In this document: one piece after another, positions 51,432 through 61,390 of the stretch
How the letters are laid out: each line of letters starts with the position of its first letter
Position numbering within the stretch: the stretch's first letter is position 1
NCBI GenBank assembly: GCA_947649205.1
Contig: CANSQM010000006.1
Location: 39,517 to 103,516, forward strand
Direction: 5' to 3'
Length of the DNA stretch: 64,000 nucleotides
Origin: an uncultured Enterorhabdus sp.
Lineage (GTDB): Bacteria > Actinomycetota > Coriobacteriia > Coriobacteriales > Eggerthellaceae
The notes under the pieces: model-generated
Database searches by the model: none
The model's input: only the letters and a program-made list of their open reading frames with translations
What the model was told of the DNA's origin: nothing
Made by a program: the position numbers and the translations under genes

Positions 51432-51983
51432 ATGGCTGAAACCCCTCGTCTGAAGGTCAAGTACACGACCGAGATCGTGCCGGCTCTCGTTGAGCAGCTC
51501 GGCATCAAGAACGTGAACTGCGTGCCCCGCCTCGAGAAGATCGTGGTGAACATGGGCGTTGGCGCCGCCGCCGGCGACTCCAAGCTGCTCGACGCCGCCA
51601 TGAACGACATGCGCATCATCACCGGCCAGCAGCCCTGCGTCACCCGTGCCAAGAAGTCCATCGCCGGCTTCCATGTGCGCGAGGGCCAGGCCATCGGCTG
51701 CAAGGTGACCCTGCGCGGCGACCGCATGTGGGAGTTCCTCGATCGTCTGCTGGCCACCGCTCTTCCCCGCGTCCGCGACTTCCGCGGTATCTCGCCGAAG
51801 AGCTTCGACGGCCGCGGCAACTACACGCTCGGCATCACCGAGCAGCTGATCTTCCCCGAGATCGAGTACGACAAGATCGACCGTACCCGCGGTATGGACA
51901 TCACCTTTGTCACCAATGCCGGTGAGAACGAGGGTGCCTTCGCGCTGCTGACGGCGCTCGGCTTCCCGTTCAAGAGCAAGTAA
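51432..51983 (+). CDS. rplE: 50S ribosomal protein L5
   Basis: 183 residues. [46 protein letters not shown] and [19 protein letters not shown] are canonical. Binds 5S rRNA. ATG 51432 follows GGCAAGAGAAGA. Starts the third transcriptional block of the cluster. Confidence 0.97.
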   Translation: MAETPRLKVKYTTEIVPALVEQLGIKNVNCVPRLEKIVVNMGVGAAAGDSKLLDAAMNDMRIITGQQPCVTRAKKSIAGFHVREGQAIGCKVTLRGDRMWEFLDRLLATALPRVRDFRGISPKSFDGRGNYTLGITEQLIFPEIEYDKIDRTRGMDITFVTNAGENEGAFALLTALGFPFKSK

Positions 51984-52073
51984 AACGACAGGGCAGCCGC
52001 CCTCGTCGCGTAACCTCAGGTTTTGAGTCCGCGAAAGGAATGCGGGCTTGAAGGCATAAGAAAGAAGGAATGC

Positions 52074-52259
52074 ATGGCTAAGAAATCGATGATCGCCAAA
52101 GCCAAGCGCGAACCGAAGTTCTCGACGCGGCAGCACAACCGCTGCACCCGTTGCGGACGTCCCCGCGCCTACTATCGCAAGTTCGGCCTGTGCCGTATCT
52201 GCGTGCGTGAGTTGGCTAACAAAGGCGAGCTGCCCGGCGTGACCAAGGCTTCCTGGTAG
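52074..52259 (+). CDS. rpsN: 30S ribosomal protein S14, zinc-binding short form
   Basis: 61 residues, the S14p type Z (rpsZ): [20 protein letters not shown] provides the Cys4 zinc site. GAAGGAATGC precedes ATG 52074. Its presence in the main cluster is usual for Gram-positive bacteria. Confidence 0.97.
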   Translation: MAKKSMIAKAKREPKFSTRQHNRCTRCGRPRAYYRKFGLCRICVRELANKGELPGVTKASW

Positions 52260-52360
52260 GAACCGACCCACGTCAGGGTGTGCCAGCGTTACAGGCGGAG
52301 GCGCTATGGGCGCCGACGAACCGAACGCATGGTTCATCACGGATCAAAGGAGAAACACAC

Positions 52361-52759
52361 ATGACAATGACCGACCCCATCGCAGACATGCTGACGCGCG
52401 TGCGCAACGGCCAGTCTGCCGGCAAGGCGACGGTGTCCATGCCGTCGAGCAAGAAGCTCGTCGAGATCGTGCGCATCATGGAGCAGGAAGGCTACATCCA
52501 GCGCTTCGACGTGATCGACGGCGAGCCCCGCGCCACCCTTGAGATCACCCTCAAGTACGGCCCGAAGAAGGCCAAGACCATCCGCGGCATCAAGCGCATC
52601 TCCAAGCCCGGCCTGCGTATCTACGCCGGCAAGGACGAGCTGCCCCGCGTGCTCGGCGGTCTCGGCTGCGCCATTATTTCGACGTCCCGCGGCGTGATGA
52701 CCGACCGCGATGCCCGCAAAGAGGGCATCGGCGGCGAGGTTATCGCCTATCTGTGGTAG
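52361..52759 (+). CDS. rpsH: 30S ribosomal protein S8
   Basis: 132 residues from ATG 52361 (AAAGGAG upstream). [18 protein letters not shown] and the C-terminal [26 protein letters not shown] are canonical. 101 bases after rpsN; in E. coli S8 is the spc-operon autoregulator. Confidence 0.98.
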   Translation: MTMTDPIADMLTRVRNGQSAGKATVSMPSSKKLVEIVRIMEQEGYIQRFDVIDGEPRATLEITLKYGPKKAKTIRGIKRISKPGLRIYAGKDELPRVLGGLGCAIISTSRGVMTDRDARKEGIGGEVIAYLW

Positions 52760-52778
52760 GAAAGGAAGGGATTGACCT

Positions 52779-53318
52779 ATGTCTCGTATCGGTAAGATGC
52801 CCATTCCCGTTCCTGCCGGCGTCGATGTGACCATCGATGGCCAGACGGTGACGGTGAAGGGCCCCAAGGGTGAACTGACCCGCACGTTCCTTCCGTCCAT
52901 GATCGTTGTCCGCGAGGGCGATGAGCTCATCGTGACCCGCCCCGACGACACCCGTGAGTCCAAGAGCGCTCACGGCCTGACCCGCACGCTGCTCGCCAAC
53001 ATGGTGGAGGGCGTGTCCGCCGGCTTCTCCAAGAAGCTGCAGCTCGTCGGCGTCGGCTACCGTGCCGCTCTCAAGGGCAAGGACCTTGAGATGCAGCTCG
53101 GCTACTCCCACCCGGTGCTGGTGGAGGCCCCCGAGGGCATCACCTTCGAGGTTCCCTCTCAGACCGAGATCGTGGTCTCCGGCCCGAGCAAGGAGCAGGT
53201 CGGCCAGGTTGCCGCGAACATCCGCAAGTGGCGCAAGCCGGAGCCCTACAAGGGCAAGGGCATTCGCTACGAGGGCGAGCATGTCCGCCGCAAGGCTGGC
53301 AAGGCCGGCAAAGACTAA
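52779..53318 (+). CDS. rplF: 50S ribosomal protein L6
   Basis: 179 residues: [45 protein letters not shown] and [21 protein letters not shown] are canonical. AAAGGAAGGG upstream. Confidence 0.98.
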   Translation: MSRIGKMPIPVPAGVDVTIDGQTVTVKGPKGELTRTFLPSMIVVREGDELIVTRPDDTRESKSAHGLTRTLLANMVEGVSAGFSKKLQLVGVGYRAALKGKDLEMQLGYSHPVLVEAPEGITFEVPSQTEIVVSGPSKEQVGQVAANIRKWRKPEPYKGKGIRYEGEHVRRKAGKAGKD

Positions 53319-53351
53319 GCCTACTCGGTAGCTGATTGAAGGGATTAACCT

Positions 53352-53720
53352 ATGAATAAGCAACAGAAGAAGCAGGCCGGTCTCGCCCGTCGCCATCGTC
53401 GCGTCCGCGGTAAGATCTCCGGCACTGCAGCTCGTCCGCGCCTCTGCGTGACGCGCAGCAACAGCAACATCTACGCCCAGGTCATCGATGACGTGGCCCA
53501 TGTCACCATCTGCGGCGTGTCCACCCTCGGCCCCGACTTCAAGGCCACCGGCAAGTCCGGCGCCACCGTCGAGGGCGCAGCCGAGCTCGGCGCCATCGTC
53601 GGCAAGCTGGCCCAGGAGAAGGGCGTGACGGAAGTTGTGTTCGACCGTGGCGGCAACCTGTATCACGGGCGCATCAAGGCTCTGGCCGACGCTGCCCGCG
53701 AAGCCGGATTGAAATTCTAG
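53352..53720 (+). CDS. rplR: 50S ribosomal protein L18
   Basis: 122 residues. 5S rRNA-binding: [25 protein letters not shown], then [34 protein letters not shown] upstream of ATG 53352. Confidence 0.98.
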   Translation: MNKQQKKQAGLARRHRRVRGKISGTAARPRLCVTRSNSNIYAQVIDDVAHVTICGVSTLGPDFKATGKSGATVEGAAELGAIVGKLAQEKGVTEVVFDRGGNLYHGRIKALADAAREAGLKF

Positions 53721-53734
53721 AAGGGGTTTGGCAT

Positions 53735-54265
53735 ATGGCTCGTAACAACAACCGTCAGCAGGAGAGCACTACTCCCGAGCTGCAGGAGCGCGTCGTTTTC
53801 ATCAACCGCGTGTCCAAGGTCGTCAAGGGCGGCCGCCGCTTCGGCCTGACCGCGCTCGTGGTCGTGGGCGACGGCAACGGCCGCGTGGGCGTGGGCATGG
53901 GCAAGTCCCAGGAAGTGCCCACCGCCATCAAGAAGGGCGTCGAGGACGCGAAGAAGAACATGTTCACGGTGCCCGTCACCGCCGAGGGTTCCGTGCCCCA
54001 TGAGATCATGGGCGAGTACGGCGCCGGCCGTGTGCTCATCAAGCCGGCCGTTCCCGGTACCGGTGTGCTGGCCGGCGGCCCGGTCCGTGCCATCATGGAG
54101 CTCGCGGGCGTGCAGAACGTCATCACCAAGTCGCTCGGCACCAACAACGCCATGAACATCGTGAAGGCCGCTGCCGAGGGTCTCAAGAACATGGAGAGCC
54201 CGGCCGAGGTTGCCGCTCGCCGCGGTATCTCCGTGGCCGAGATGTTCGGCGGGAAGGAGAACTAA
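53735..54265 (+). CDS. rpsE: 30S ribosomal protein S5
   Basis: 176 residues. [25 protein letters not shown] holds the spectinomycin-sensitivity loop in wild-type form; [26 protein letters not shown] follows. Stop overlaps the rpmD start (TAATG). Confidence 0.98.
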   Translation: MARNNNRQQESTTPELQERVVFINRVSKVVKGGRRFGLTALVVVGDGNGRVGVGMGKSQEVPTAIKKGVEDAKKNMFTVPVTAEGSVPHEIMGEYGAGRVLIKPAVPGTGVLAGGPVRAIMELAGVQNVITKSLGTNNAMNIVKAAAEGLKNMESPAEVAARRGISVAEMFGGKEN

Positions 54266-54456
54266 TGGCTGAGACGAAGAAGACCCTGCGTCTGACCCAG
54301 GTCAAGAGCCCCATCGGCCGCAAGCCGAATCAGGGCCGCACCCTGCGCGCCCTGGGCCTGCACCGCATCGGCGACACCGTCGACCAGGTCGACAACGAGA
54401 GCGTGCGCGGCATGATCTTCACCGTGAAGCACCTCATCACCGTCGAGGAGATCTAA
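54265..54456 (+). CDS. rpmD: 50S ribosomal protein L30
   Basis: 63 residues: [32 protein letters not shown]. One-base overlap with rpsE. Confidence 0.97.
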   Translation: MAETKKTLRLTQVKSPIGRKPNQGRTLRALGLHRIGDTVDQVDNESVRGMIFTVKHLITVEEI

Positions 54457-54484
54457 ATCTTCTCGCACCCCATTTGATGGTTTC

Positions 54485-54510
54485 CGGCGCACTCGAAAAC
54501 GGGTGCGCCG
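54485..54510 (+). other. Hairpin in the rpmD-rplO gap
   Basis: CGGCGCAC / GTGCGCCG (54485-54492, 54503-54510) followed by TTGCC. It lacks a proper T-tract, so is a weak attenuator or processing site within a 154-base gap. Confidence 0.4.
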
Positions 54511-54610
54511 TTGCCATGATAGAAGGAAGTTTGCTGGCGGCGAGCTGCCAGCACTGATCGGGATTAAGGAAATACCTGGTCGGAAAGCGAAACAAAGGAG
54601 AAAGAACAAT

Positions 54611-55060
54611 ATGGAACTCAAGGATCTGAAGCCGGCTGCTGGCTCCACCAAGAATCGCAAGCGCGTGGGTCGCGGTCCCGCTTCCGGCACCGGCAAGACC
54701 GCCGGTCGCGGCATGAACGGCCAGAAGTCCCGCGCTGGCGGCGGCAAGGGCGCCGGCTTCGAGGGCGGCCAGACCCCGCTGGCCCGTCGTCTGCCGAAGC
54801 TGCCCGGCTTCCGCAACTTCAACCGTGTTGAGTACCTGCCCGTCAACGTGAGCCGCCTAGACGCCAAGTTCGAGGCCGGCGACGTGGTGGACGGCGACTC
54901 CCTGAAGGCCAAGGGCATCATCAAGCACGCCGACGCCCTCGTGAAGGTGCTCGGCGACGGCGAGATTACCAAGCCCCTCACCGTGCGCGTGGATAAGGTG
55001 TCCGCTACCGCCAAGGCGAAGATCGAGGCGGCCGGAGGAAAGGTCGAAGAGCCTTGCTAA
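54611..55060 (+). CDS. rplO: 50S ribosomal protein L15
   Basis: 149 residues. [22 protein letters not shown], then the glycine-rich [39 protein letters not shown] 54611 follows AAAGGAGAAAG. Its last codons overlap the secY start. Confidence 0.98.
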   Translation: MELKDLKPAAGSTKNRKRVGRGPASGTGKTAGRGMNGQKSRAGGGKGAGFEGGQTPLARRLPKLPGFRNFNRVEYLPVNVSRLDAKFEAGDVVDGDSLKAKGIIKHADALVKVLGDGEITKPLTVRVDKVSATAKAKIEAAGGKVEEPC

Positions 55061-56334
55061 GGTCAATTCTTGACGCATTCAAGGTTCCGGAGCTGCGCAA
55101 GAAGATCCTCTTCACGCTGGCGATTCTCGCGCTCTACCGCTTCGGGGCCTATGTGCCGGTCCCGGGCATTCCCTTTCATGAGTTTGCCACGGCCTTCCAG
55201 GACACCGGCGTGGCTATGACTATGCTGGACCTGTTCACCGGCGGCGCGCTGTCGAACTTCTCGGTGTTTTCCCTGGGCATCATGCCCTACATCACCGCAT
55301 CCATCATCATGCAGCTGATGCAGGGCGTCATTCCCGCCGTGGGCCGCTGGGCCCGCGAGGGCGACACCGGGCGCCGTAAGATCACCCAGGTCACCCGCTA
55401 TCTCACGCTGGGCCTGGGCCTCATCAACGCGGTCGGCTACTTGCTGCTGTTCAAGTCGCCGGCCTACGGCGTGCAGTTCTCCACCGAGGTGCCCGAGCTG
55501 CTCACGGATGCCATTATCGTGTTCACCCTCGTGGCCGGCACGGCGTTCATCATGTGGATGGGCGAGCTGATCACGCAGCGCGGCATCGGCAACGGCATGT
55601 CGCTCATCATCTTCGTGAGCATCGTGTCGCGGGTGCCCTCCGCCATCTTCTCGTCGGTGAACCTCACGAGCGACTTGGGCACGGGCATCGCCCTCACCCT
55701 GGTCATCCTGGCCGTGGTGCTGGTGTGCATCCCGCTCATCATCTTCGTTGAGCGCGCCCAGCGCCGCATCCCGGTGAACTACGCCAAGCGCGTGCAGGGT
55801 CGCAAGATGATGGGCGGTCAGTCCACCTACATTCCGCTGAAGGTGAACGCGGCCGGCGTTATCCCGATCATCTTCGCGAGCTGTCTCATCTACTTCCCGG
55901 CCCAGCTGGCGGCCATCTTCAACGTGGGTTGGCTGACGGAGTTCGCGAACTGGTGCTCCACCGGTTGGCTGAACTGGGTGCTCACAGTGCTGCTCATCGT
56001 GTTCTTCGCGTATTTCTACACCTCCATGGTGTTCAATCCCGAGGAGACCGCTGACAACATCCGCAAGCAGGGCGGCTTCATTCCCGGCGTGCGTCCCGGC
56101 ACGGCCACGGTGCAGTACATCAAGAACGTCATCAATCGCGTGACGCTGCCCGGTGGCATCTTCATCGCGGCCATCGCCGTGGTGCCCACCATCATCTTCT
56201 TCTTCACGAACAACCAGCTCATCCAGGCGTTCGGCGGCACGTCCATCCTCATCATGATCGGCGTGGCCCTGGACACCATGAGCAAGATCGAGAGTCAGCT
56301 GAAGATGTACAACTACGAAGGCTTCTTCAAGTAA
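55054..56334 (+). CDS. secY: Protein translocase subunit SecY
   Basis: 426 residues, ten membrane helices. TTG 55054 overlaps rplO by seven bases; GGAGGAAAGG lies upstream inside rpl[27 protein letters not shown], the plug region [38 protein letters not shown] and the cytoplasmic loop [41 protein letters not shown] are typical. Confidence 0.97.
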   Translation: MLRSILDAFKVPELRKKILFTLAILALYRFGAYVPVPGIPFHEFATAFQDTGVAMTMLDLFTGGALSNFSVFSLGIMPYITASIIMQLMQGVIPAVGRWAREGDTGRRKITQVTRYLTLGLGLINAVGYLLLFKSPAYGVQFSTEVPELLTDAIIVFTLVAGTAFIMWMGELITQRGIGNGMSLIIFVSIVSRVPSAIFSSVNLTSDLGTGIALTLVILAVVLVCIPLIIFVERAQRRIPVNYAKRVQGRKMMGGQSTYIPLKVNAAGVIPIIFASCLIYFPAQLAAIFNVGWLTEFANWCSTGWLNWVLTVLLIVFFAYFYTSMVFNPEETADNIRKQGGFIPGVRPGTATVQYIKNVINRVTLPGGIFIAAIAVVPTIIFFFTNNQLIQAFGGTSILIMIGVALDTMSKIESQLKMYNYEGFFK

Positions 56335-56369
56335 GAAGATTCGCAGGTAGAAACGAAAGGATGTTTTCC

Positions 56370-56996
56370 ATGAACATCGTGCTTCTTGGGGCTCCCGGTG
56401 CTGGCAAGGGCACCCAGGCAGCCAAGCTGGTAGCGGAGTTCGAGCTGCCCCACATCTCCACCGGCGACATGCTGCGCGCGGCGGTGAAGGCGGGCACGCC
56501 GCTCGGCCAGAAGGCCAAGTCCTATATGGACGCCGGCGATCTGGTGCCCGATGACGTCATCATCGGCCTGGTGACCGAGCGCCTCCAGGACGGCGACACC
56601 GCCAACGGCTTCATCCTCGACGGCTTCCCGCGCACCTCGGCCCAGGCCGTGGCGCTGGACGCCGAGCTCTCCAAGCTGGGCCGTCCCCTGGATGCCGCCC
56701 TGCTCATCGACGTTGACCCCGAGGTCATCGTCGGTCGCCTCACCTCCCGTCGCATGTGCCGCGACTGCGGCTACATCGGCAGCGCCGCCGATGGCGACAC
56801 CTGCCCGAAGTGCGGCGGCGAGATGTACCAGCGCGACGACGACAACGAGGCTACCGTGCGCAACCGCCTGGATGTGTACGAGACCGCCACGAGCCCGCTC
56901 ATCGACTACTACCGCGGCTGCGAGCTGCTCGTCACCATCGACGGCGACCGCGACCCGGAGGTCGTTTACGCGGACGTGAAGGAAGCGCTCGCCTAG
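56370..56996 (+). CDS. adk: Adenylate kinase
   Basis: 208 residues. P-loop GAPGAGKGT (about 7-15), STGDMLRAAV, DGFPRT, and a zinc-type LID with CRDCG...CPKCGG. ATG 56370 is chosen: AAAGG ends nine bases before it, whereas the in-frame ATG 56361 abuts that RBS. Usual followers map, infA and rpmJ are absent; the operon ends here. Confidence 0.96.
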   Translation: MNIVLLGAPGAGKGTQAAKLVAEFELPHISTGDMLRAAVKAGTPLGQKAKSYMDAGDLVPDDVIIGLVTERLQDGDTANGFILDGFPRTSAQAVALDAELSKLGRPLDAALLIDVDPEVIVGRLTSRRMCRDCGYIGSAADGDTCPKCGGEMYQRDDDNEATVRNRLDVYETATSPLIDYYRGCELLVTIDGDRDPEVVYADVKEALA

Positions 56997-57049
56997 GTTG
57001 CGGCCTCGCCGGCGTTTATCGTCCCGTGAGGTAAGGCGTTTAACCTCTG

Positions 57050-57083
57050 AAACCCGCATCCCGCGAAGGGGTGCGGGTTTTCT
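57050..57083 (+). terminator. Intrinsic terminator after adk
   Basis: AAACCCGCA / TGCGGGTTT stem (57050-57058, 57072-57080) with TTTTCT. Its T-tract runs into the -10 box of the next gene. Confidence 0.85.
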
Positions 57084-57086
57084 CTA

Positions 57087-57092
57087 TATAAT
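57087..57092 (+). promoter_or_regulatory. -10 box TATAAT, leaderless promoter of the GT-C-like gene
   Basis: TATAAT then AGGCCC then ATG 57099. The six-base gap equals that at tlyA. Confidence 0.6.
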
Positions 57093-57098
57093 AGGCCC

Positions 57099-59288
57099 AT
57101 GCCTACTGTGCGCGAGAACATAGCCTACACCTTCGAGCATTTCATGCTCATCTACCGCGGCACCCTGCTGCGGGTGGCCCGAGCCGTGGCGTTCATCGTG
57201 CTGTTGGCCGCGGCCTGCGAGGTGTTCGTCTTCAATATGAACTACTTCGCCAGCGCCGGCTACCAGACCATCAACCTCACCGATCGCCTGGCCCTGGCCC
57301 AGAACGAGGACGGCACCTACAGCCTCACGGACGTGGACCACGTCATGGAGTTCTCGAACCTCAACACCGAGGTGCACAACATCAAGCTGGACTTCGCCGC
57401 GAACCAGCCGGCCCAGCTGGTCTCGGTGAAGATCCAGTTCACCGACGGGGCCCACCAGACCTACTTCGACTCCACCGAGTACACCGTGGGGGTGCCCCTG
57501 GCCGACATATCCACCAAGGTGGAGCAGAGCAAGTTCGTGAACCTCCAGACCGCCGGTCGCGTGGACAATCTGCGCATCGAGATCGCGGGGGAGGAGCTGG
57601 GGGCCGAGGTGTCCTACCCCATCCTGCTCGACGGGGTGTACCTGAACGCCCATCGCCCCTTTGTCTTCAACGGCTGGCGCTTCGCGGCCGTGCTCATGGT
57701 CATGCTCGTGGGCTACGGCTTCCGGCCGAAATCGGCCATCTACCGCATCCGCATCGTGGAGAACCCCCGCAAATCCAAGGCGGGCATCATCTTCGCGGTG
57801 CTGGTGGAAGTGGCGCTGCTGACCGGGTTTCTGTTCTACGGCTCGAACCTGGTGGGCGTGGCCACCTCAAGCTACAACTACGGTTCCTGGGACGGCGCGT
57901 CGGTGGTGAACACCTTCGAGGTGGGCGGCGACAACGCCCAGCAGTACGCCGAGCTGGCCCGGGCCATGGCCGAGGGCCGGCTGTATCTGGACGAGGAGCC
58001 GCCCCAGTGGCTCCAGGCTATGGAAGATCCCTACGACAAGGGCGCCCGGGATGAGGCCCAGAAGGCCACCGGCGAGCCCTATCTGTTCGATGTGGCCTAC
58101 TACGAGGGCCACTACTACGTGTACTTCGGCGTCGTGCCAGTGCTGCTGTTCTACCTGCCTTTCTACCTGCTCACGGGGGCGAATTTCCCCACGGCCATCG
58201 GTGTGCTCGTCATGGCCATTGCCTTCGTGCTGGGGGCCACGGCCCTGCTCGACCGCTTCGCCCGTTACCACTTCCGCTCCGTTTCCCTCGGCGTGTACCT
58301 GCTGTTGCAGATACCGCTCGTGGCCTGTAGCGGCATCCTGTACCTGGTGAAGTTCCCCACCTTCTACTCGCTGCCCATCATGTGCGGGCTCGCCTTCTCG
58401 GTGTGGGGCCTGTACTGCTGGAACCGGGGGAGCATGGGGCGCCACCGCGGTGTGTGGCTGTTCGCCGGATCGCTGTGCATGGCCCTCGTGGCCGGGTGCC
58501 GCCCGCAGCTGCTGGTGCTGTCGTTTCTGGCCTTCCCGCTGTTCTGGCGCACCTACATTACCGAGGGGCGGCTGCGCACCCGAGCGGGCGTGGGGGAGTT
58601 CGCCTGCCTGGTGGCGCCCTACCTGCTGGTGGCCGCCGGCATCATGGGCTACAACTACGCGCGGTTCGGCTCGCTGACCGATTTCGGAGCCAACTACAAC
58701 CTCACGGTGAACGACATGACCAAGCGCGGCATGAACCTGGGGCGCCTGGCTCCGGCCTTCTTCACCTACTTCCTGCAGCCGCCTTCCATGGTGGGGGTGT
58801 TCCCCTTCCTCCAGCCGGCTCCCTTCGACACCACCTACATGGGCCAGACCATCAAGGAGGTCACCTTCGGCGGTATCTTCGCCTGCCTGCCGCTTTTGTG
58901 GGTGCTCGCATTCTCGAAGCGCATTCTGGGCATGCGGGTACGGCAGCGCTCGACGCGCACTATCATGGGCGTGATCGTGGTGCTGTTGGCCTCCGGTGTG
59001 GTCGTGGCTTTGGCCGATGCGGAGCTGGCGGGCATCCTCCAGCGCTATTATGCCGATTTCAGCTTCATGTTCCTGGCGGCCTCGGTGCTGCTGTGCTTCG
59101 TCGTGAACGAGCAGCTCTCCCACGCGCGGACCGGCTACGATCTCATGCTGAAAGTGCTTCTGGTCCTGGCGGCGGCGAGCGTCACCTACAGCCTGCTGCT
59201 GTGCCTCGTGCCCGAGACCGGCTGGTACTCGGACGTGTACCCCTGGGCCTATCAGGATCTGCTCCAGACCGTGCTGTTCTGGAAGTAG
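57099..59288 (+). CDS. Polytopic membrane protein, GT-C glycosyltransferase-like
   Basis: 729 residues. TM1 (about 28-47), then an extracytoplasmic beta-rich domain (about 50-190), then about eleven further membrane helices. An acidic loop follows TM3 (GGDNAQQYAELARAMAEGRLYLDEEP), placed where GT-C enzymes have their catalytic Asp/Glu loop, and EPYLFDVAYYEGHYYVYFGVVPVLLFYLPFYLLTG matches the GT-C/PMT-like pattern. It probably transfers a sugar from a polyprenyl carrier to a wall or surface polymer; no partner genes adjoin. Leaderless start at ATG 57099. Confidence 0.65.
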   Translation: MPTVRENIAYTFEHFMLIYRGTLLRVARAVAFIVLLAAACEVFVFNMNYFASAGYQTINLTDRLALAQNEDGTYSLTDVDHVMEFSNLNTEVHNIKLDFAANQPAQLVSVKIQFTDGAHQTYFDSTEYTVGVPLADISTKVEQSKFVNLQTAGRVDNLRIEIAGEELGAEVSYPILLDGVYLNAHRPFVFNGWRFAAVLMVMLVGYGFRPKSAIYRIRIVENPRKSKAGIIFAVLVEVALLTGFLFYGSNLVGVATSSYNYGSWDGASVVNTFEVGGDNAQQYAELARAMAEGRLYLDEEPPQWLQAMEDPYDKGARDEAQKATGEPYLFDVAYYEGHYYVYFGVVPVLLFYLPFYLLTGANFPTAIGVLVMAIAFVLGATALLDRFARYHFRSVSLGVYLLLQIPLVACSGILYLVKFPTFYSLPIMCGLAFSVWGLYCWNRGSMGRHRGVWLFAGSLCMALVAGCRPQLLVLSFLAFPLFWRTYITEGRLRTRAGVGEFACLVAPYLLVAAGIMGYNYARFGSLTDFGANYNLTVNDMTKRGMNLGRLAPAFFTYFLQPPSMVGVFPFLQPAPFDTTYMGQTIKEVTFGGIFACLPLLWVLAFSKRILGMRVRQRSTRTIMGVIVVLLASGVVVALADAELAGILQRYYADFSFMFLAASVLLCFVVNEQLSHARTGYDLMLKVLLVLAAASVTYSLLLCLVPETGWYSDVYPWAYQDLLQTVLFWK

Positions 59289-59453
59289 GGCGCGCCGGGG
59301 CGCGGGAATGGCGCGGCCGGAGGGGGCGCCCAACCGGGGCGCACCGAGTCGCCCTGGGCTAGAGGGGGTGCTCCGGTTTGCCCCAGTGGCTTTCGCCCGG
59401 CTCTCTGGTCTGCTTGAGCAGCCTGCACCTGGTGAGAATGCCGGATACCACCT

Positions 59454-61133
59454 CTATATCGGCTGTGCTTCCTTCATGGGGGTCGTGTCGAGGAACAGCA
59501 GCCCCGTGGCCCCGATGGGGTCGTAGCCGTCCAGCTGGCCGTCGTAGTAGGCCGTGGCCGTCTCGCGGTGGAACAGGGGGTAGAGCGGCGCCTCGGCCGC
59601 GATGATATCGAAGCACTGGTTCCACAGATCCTGCTGGGCGGCCTCATCGATGCTGGCCCGCGCCTCGGCCATGAGCTCGGACAACTCGGCGAACTGGGGC
59701 GTGGCGGCCCAGCAGGTGCGGGCCCGCGTCCAGGTATTGTCGCCGTACCACCAGCTCATGATGAGATCGGGGTCGTTGCCGAGGCAGGACGGGTCGCCGG
59801 GGGAGAGCGCCACATCGAAGGGAAGCAGCGTGGCGGCCTCTGGTGGCGTGGAGATGTCCGCGAACAGCGCTGCGGCATCCAGCGGCACTAGCTCAGCGGT
59901 CACGCCCACGGCCTTCCAGTCCGCGATGATCATCGGTGCCAGCGCGCTCACCCAGTTGTCGTTCACGCGCAGGGTGAGGGCGAGCTCTTCTGCGCCCGCC
60001 TCTGCCAGAAGCTTGCGGGCCTTCTCCGGGTCGTAGCTGTACACCGTGGAGGCGCGGTGGTAGCCGCGGAAGTAGTCGGGCAGAAGCGAGGTGGCCGGAC
60101 GGGCGTGGCCGGCCATGACCTGGCCGATCATAGAGTCCACGTCCAGGGCGTACAGGAGTGCCTGGCGCACGCGGGTATCGTCGAAGGGCGGCCGGGCGCA
60201 GTTGAACATGAGGAAGGGCAGGTTGCAGCCGGGCACGTAGTCCACCGATGCTCCCGCCTCGGCGATGGCATCGGTGAGCACCTCGGGCGCCGCCTCCATG
60301 GCCAGCACGCGCTTCTCGGTGAGGGCACGGGTGCGCTCTTCGTCATCGAGGATGACCGACCAGGCCATGCGGTTGCAGGTGGCGGGATAGGGGCCCTCGT
60401 AGCGGCGGTTGGGGGTGAAGGTGATGGTACCGCCGTCGGTGGCGTCCACCGTATCATAGCACCAGGGGCCGCTTCCGATGGGACGGCTCTCCAGCTCCTC
60501 GTCGGTGGCGGTGGCGGGGAAGATGCGCACGAGGGCGAGGCGTTCCCGCAGAAGCGAGCCCATGGGGGCGGTCAGGGCGAAGCGCAGGGTGCGGTCATCG
60601 GTAGCGGCCACAGAACGGATGAACGAGAGGAAGGGGCCGTAGAGTTCATCGGCCATGTTGCGGTTGAAGGCGTTCACCACGTCGTCCACGGTGAGGGGCG
60701 TGCCGTCGGAGAACACCGTGTTCTCTCGCAGGGTCACTTCGAAGGCGAGGTCGTCGATCTGCACCGGATCGGTGGCGGCCAGGCCGAGCTCGGCGCGGTA
60801 GGTGTGCATGTTCAGCTCGTAGAGCCCCTCGAACACATGCCAGTTCGCGGCCAGAAACAGCCCCGAGGCGCAGCCGATGGGGTTGGGGGTGCCGTCCTCG
60901 TAGGCCACGGCTGCCGTCAGCGTGCCGGCCACGCCGCTCTCTACCGTGGGCAGCGGGCCCTCCTCATCGGCGGGGACGTCGTCGGCCGGCTCGAGGGGCT
61001 GCTCCACCGAGCAGCCGCCCAGGGCCACGGCCACCGCAGCCGAGGCGGCCCCGGCCACAAAGGCCCGACGGGTGAGGGGGAGGGCGGCAGCCGGGGGCGT
61101 CGTGAGGAGTGCAGAGAGCGGAGAGGGGGCCAC
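59454..61133 (-). CDS. Family 5 extracellular solute-binding lipoprotein (peptide/nickel type), orphan
   Basis: About 559 residues from GTG 61133 (AAAGG six bases upstream) or 561 from ATG 61139, which abuts the RBS. Signal with TRRAFVAG and lipobox LGGC suggests a lipoprotein, possibly Tat-exported. The SBP_bac_5 domain covers the rest (LTVDDVVNAFNRNM, GSGPWCYD, VRQALLYALDVDSMIGQVM, YDPEKARKLLAEAG). Such proteins feed oligopeptide, nickel or haem ABC importers, but no permease or ATPase gene is nearby. A TATAAT box lies at 61164-61169. Confidence 0.88.
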   Translation of the reverse strand: MAPSPLSALLTTPPAAALPLTRRAFVAGAASAAVAVALGGCSVEQPLEPADDVPADEEGPLPTVESGVAGTLTAAVAYEDGTPNPIGCASGLFLAANWHVFEGLYELNMHTYRAELGLAATDPVQIDDLAFEVTLRENTVFSDGTPLTVDDVVNAFNRNMADELYGPFLSFIRSVAATDDRTLRFALTAPMGSLLRERLALVRIFPATATDEELESRPIGSGPWCYDTVDATDGGTITFTPNRRYEGPYPATCNRMAWSVILDDEERTRALTEKRVLAMEAAPEVLTDAIAEAGASVDYVPGCNLPFLMFNCARPPFDDTRVRQALLYALDVDSMIGQVMAGHARPATSLLPDYFRGYHRASTVYSYDPEKARKLLAEAGAEELALTLRVNDNWVSALAPMIIADWKAVGVTAELVPLDAAALFADISTPPEAATLLPFDVALSPGDPSCLGNDPDLIMSWWYGDNTWTRARTCWAATPQFAELSELMAEARASIDEAAQQDLWNQCFDIIAAEAPLYPLFHRETATAYYDGQLDGYDPIGATGLLFLDTTPMKEAQPI

Positions 61134-61163
61134 GGGCATCCTTTCTCGTCGTGATTCCCCACC

Positions 61164-61169
61164 ATTATA
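61164..61169 (-). promoter_or_regulatory. -10 box TATAAT of the solute-binding protein gene
   Basis: Minus-strand TATAAT 25-31 bases before the start codons, leaving a short leader with AAAGG. Confidence 0.6.
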
Positions 61170-61270
61170 GAAGGGCGCCGCGCCCCCGTTCGGAAATCCC
61201 ACAGCAAAGCCAAGGAGGCGAACGGGGCTTCGGGGTTTTCGACTTCTTCAATAGACTAGAATAACTCAAA

Positions 61271-61298
61271 GCTATTCGGCAATCACTTGACGAATAGC
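61271..61298. promoter_or_regulatory. Candidate operator GCTATTCG-12-CGAATAGC
   Basis: Perfect 8-bp inverted repeat whose right arm overlaps the -35 of the following promoter. The XRE-type protein encoded in the operon is the likely ligand. Confidence 0.6.
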
Positions 61299-61315
61299 AT
61301 GGAAAGTAGGATAAT
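61287..61315 (+). promoter_or_regulatory. Promoter of the DUF2975/XRE operon
   Basis: TTGACG, 17-base spacer, GATAAT. Transcription start near 61322, leader about 70 bases. Confidence 0.7.
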
Positions 61316-61390
61316 CAAACCAGCTAAAAGCGTGGATCTTGATGGATGCCGATACGTTGGCATCCAGGAGAGAGCGGAGGTGGTGCTCGG

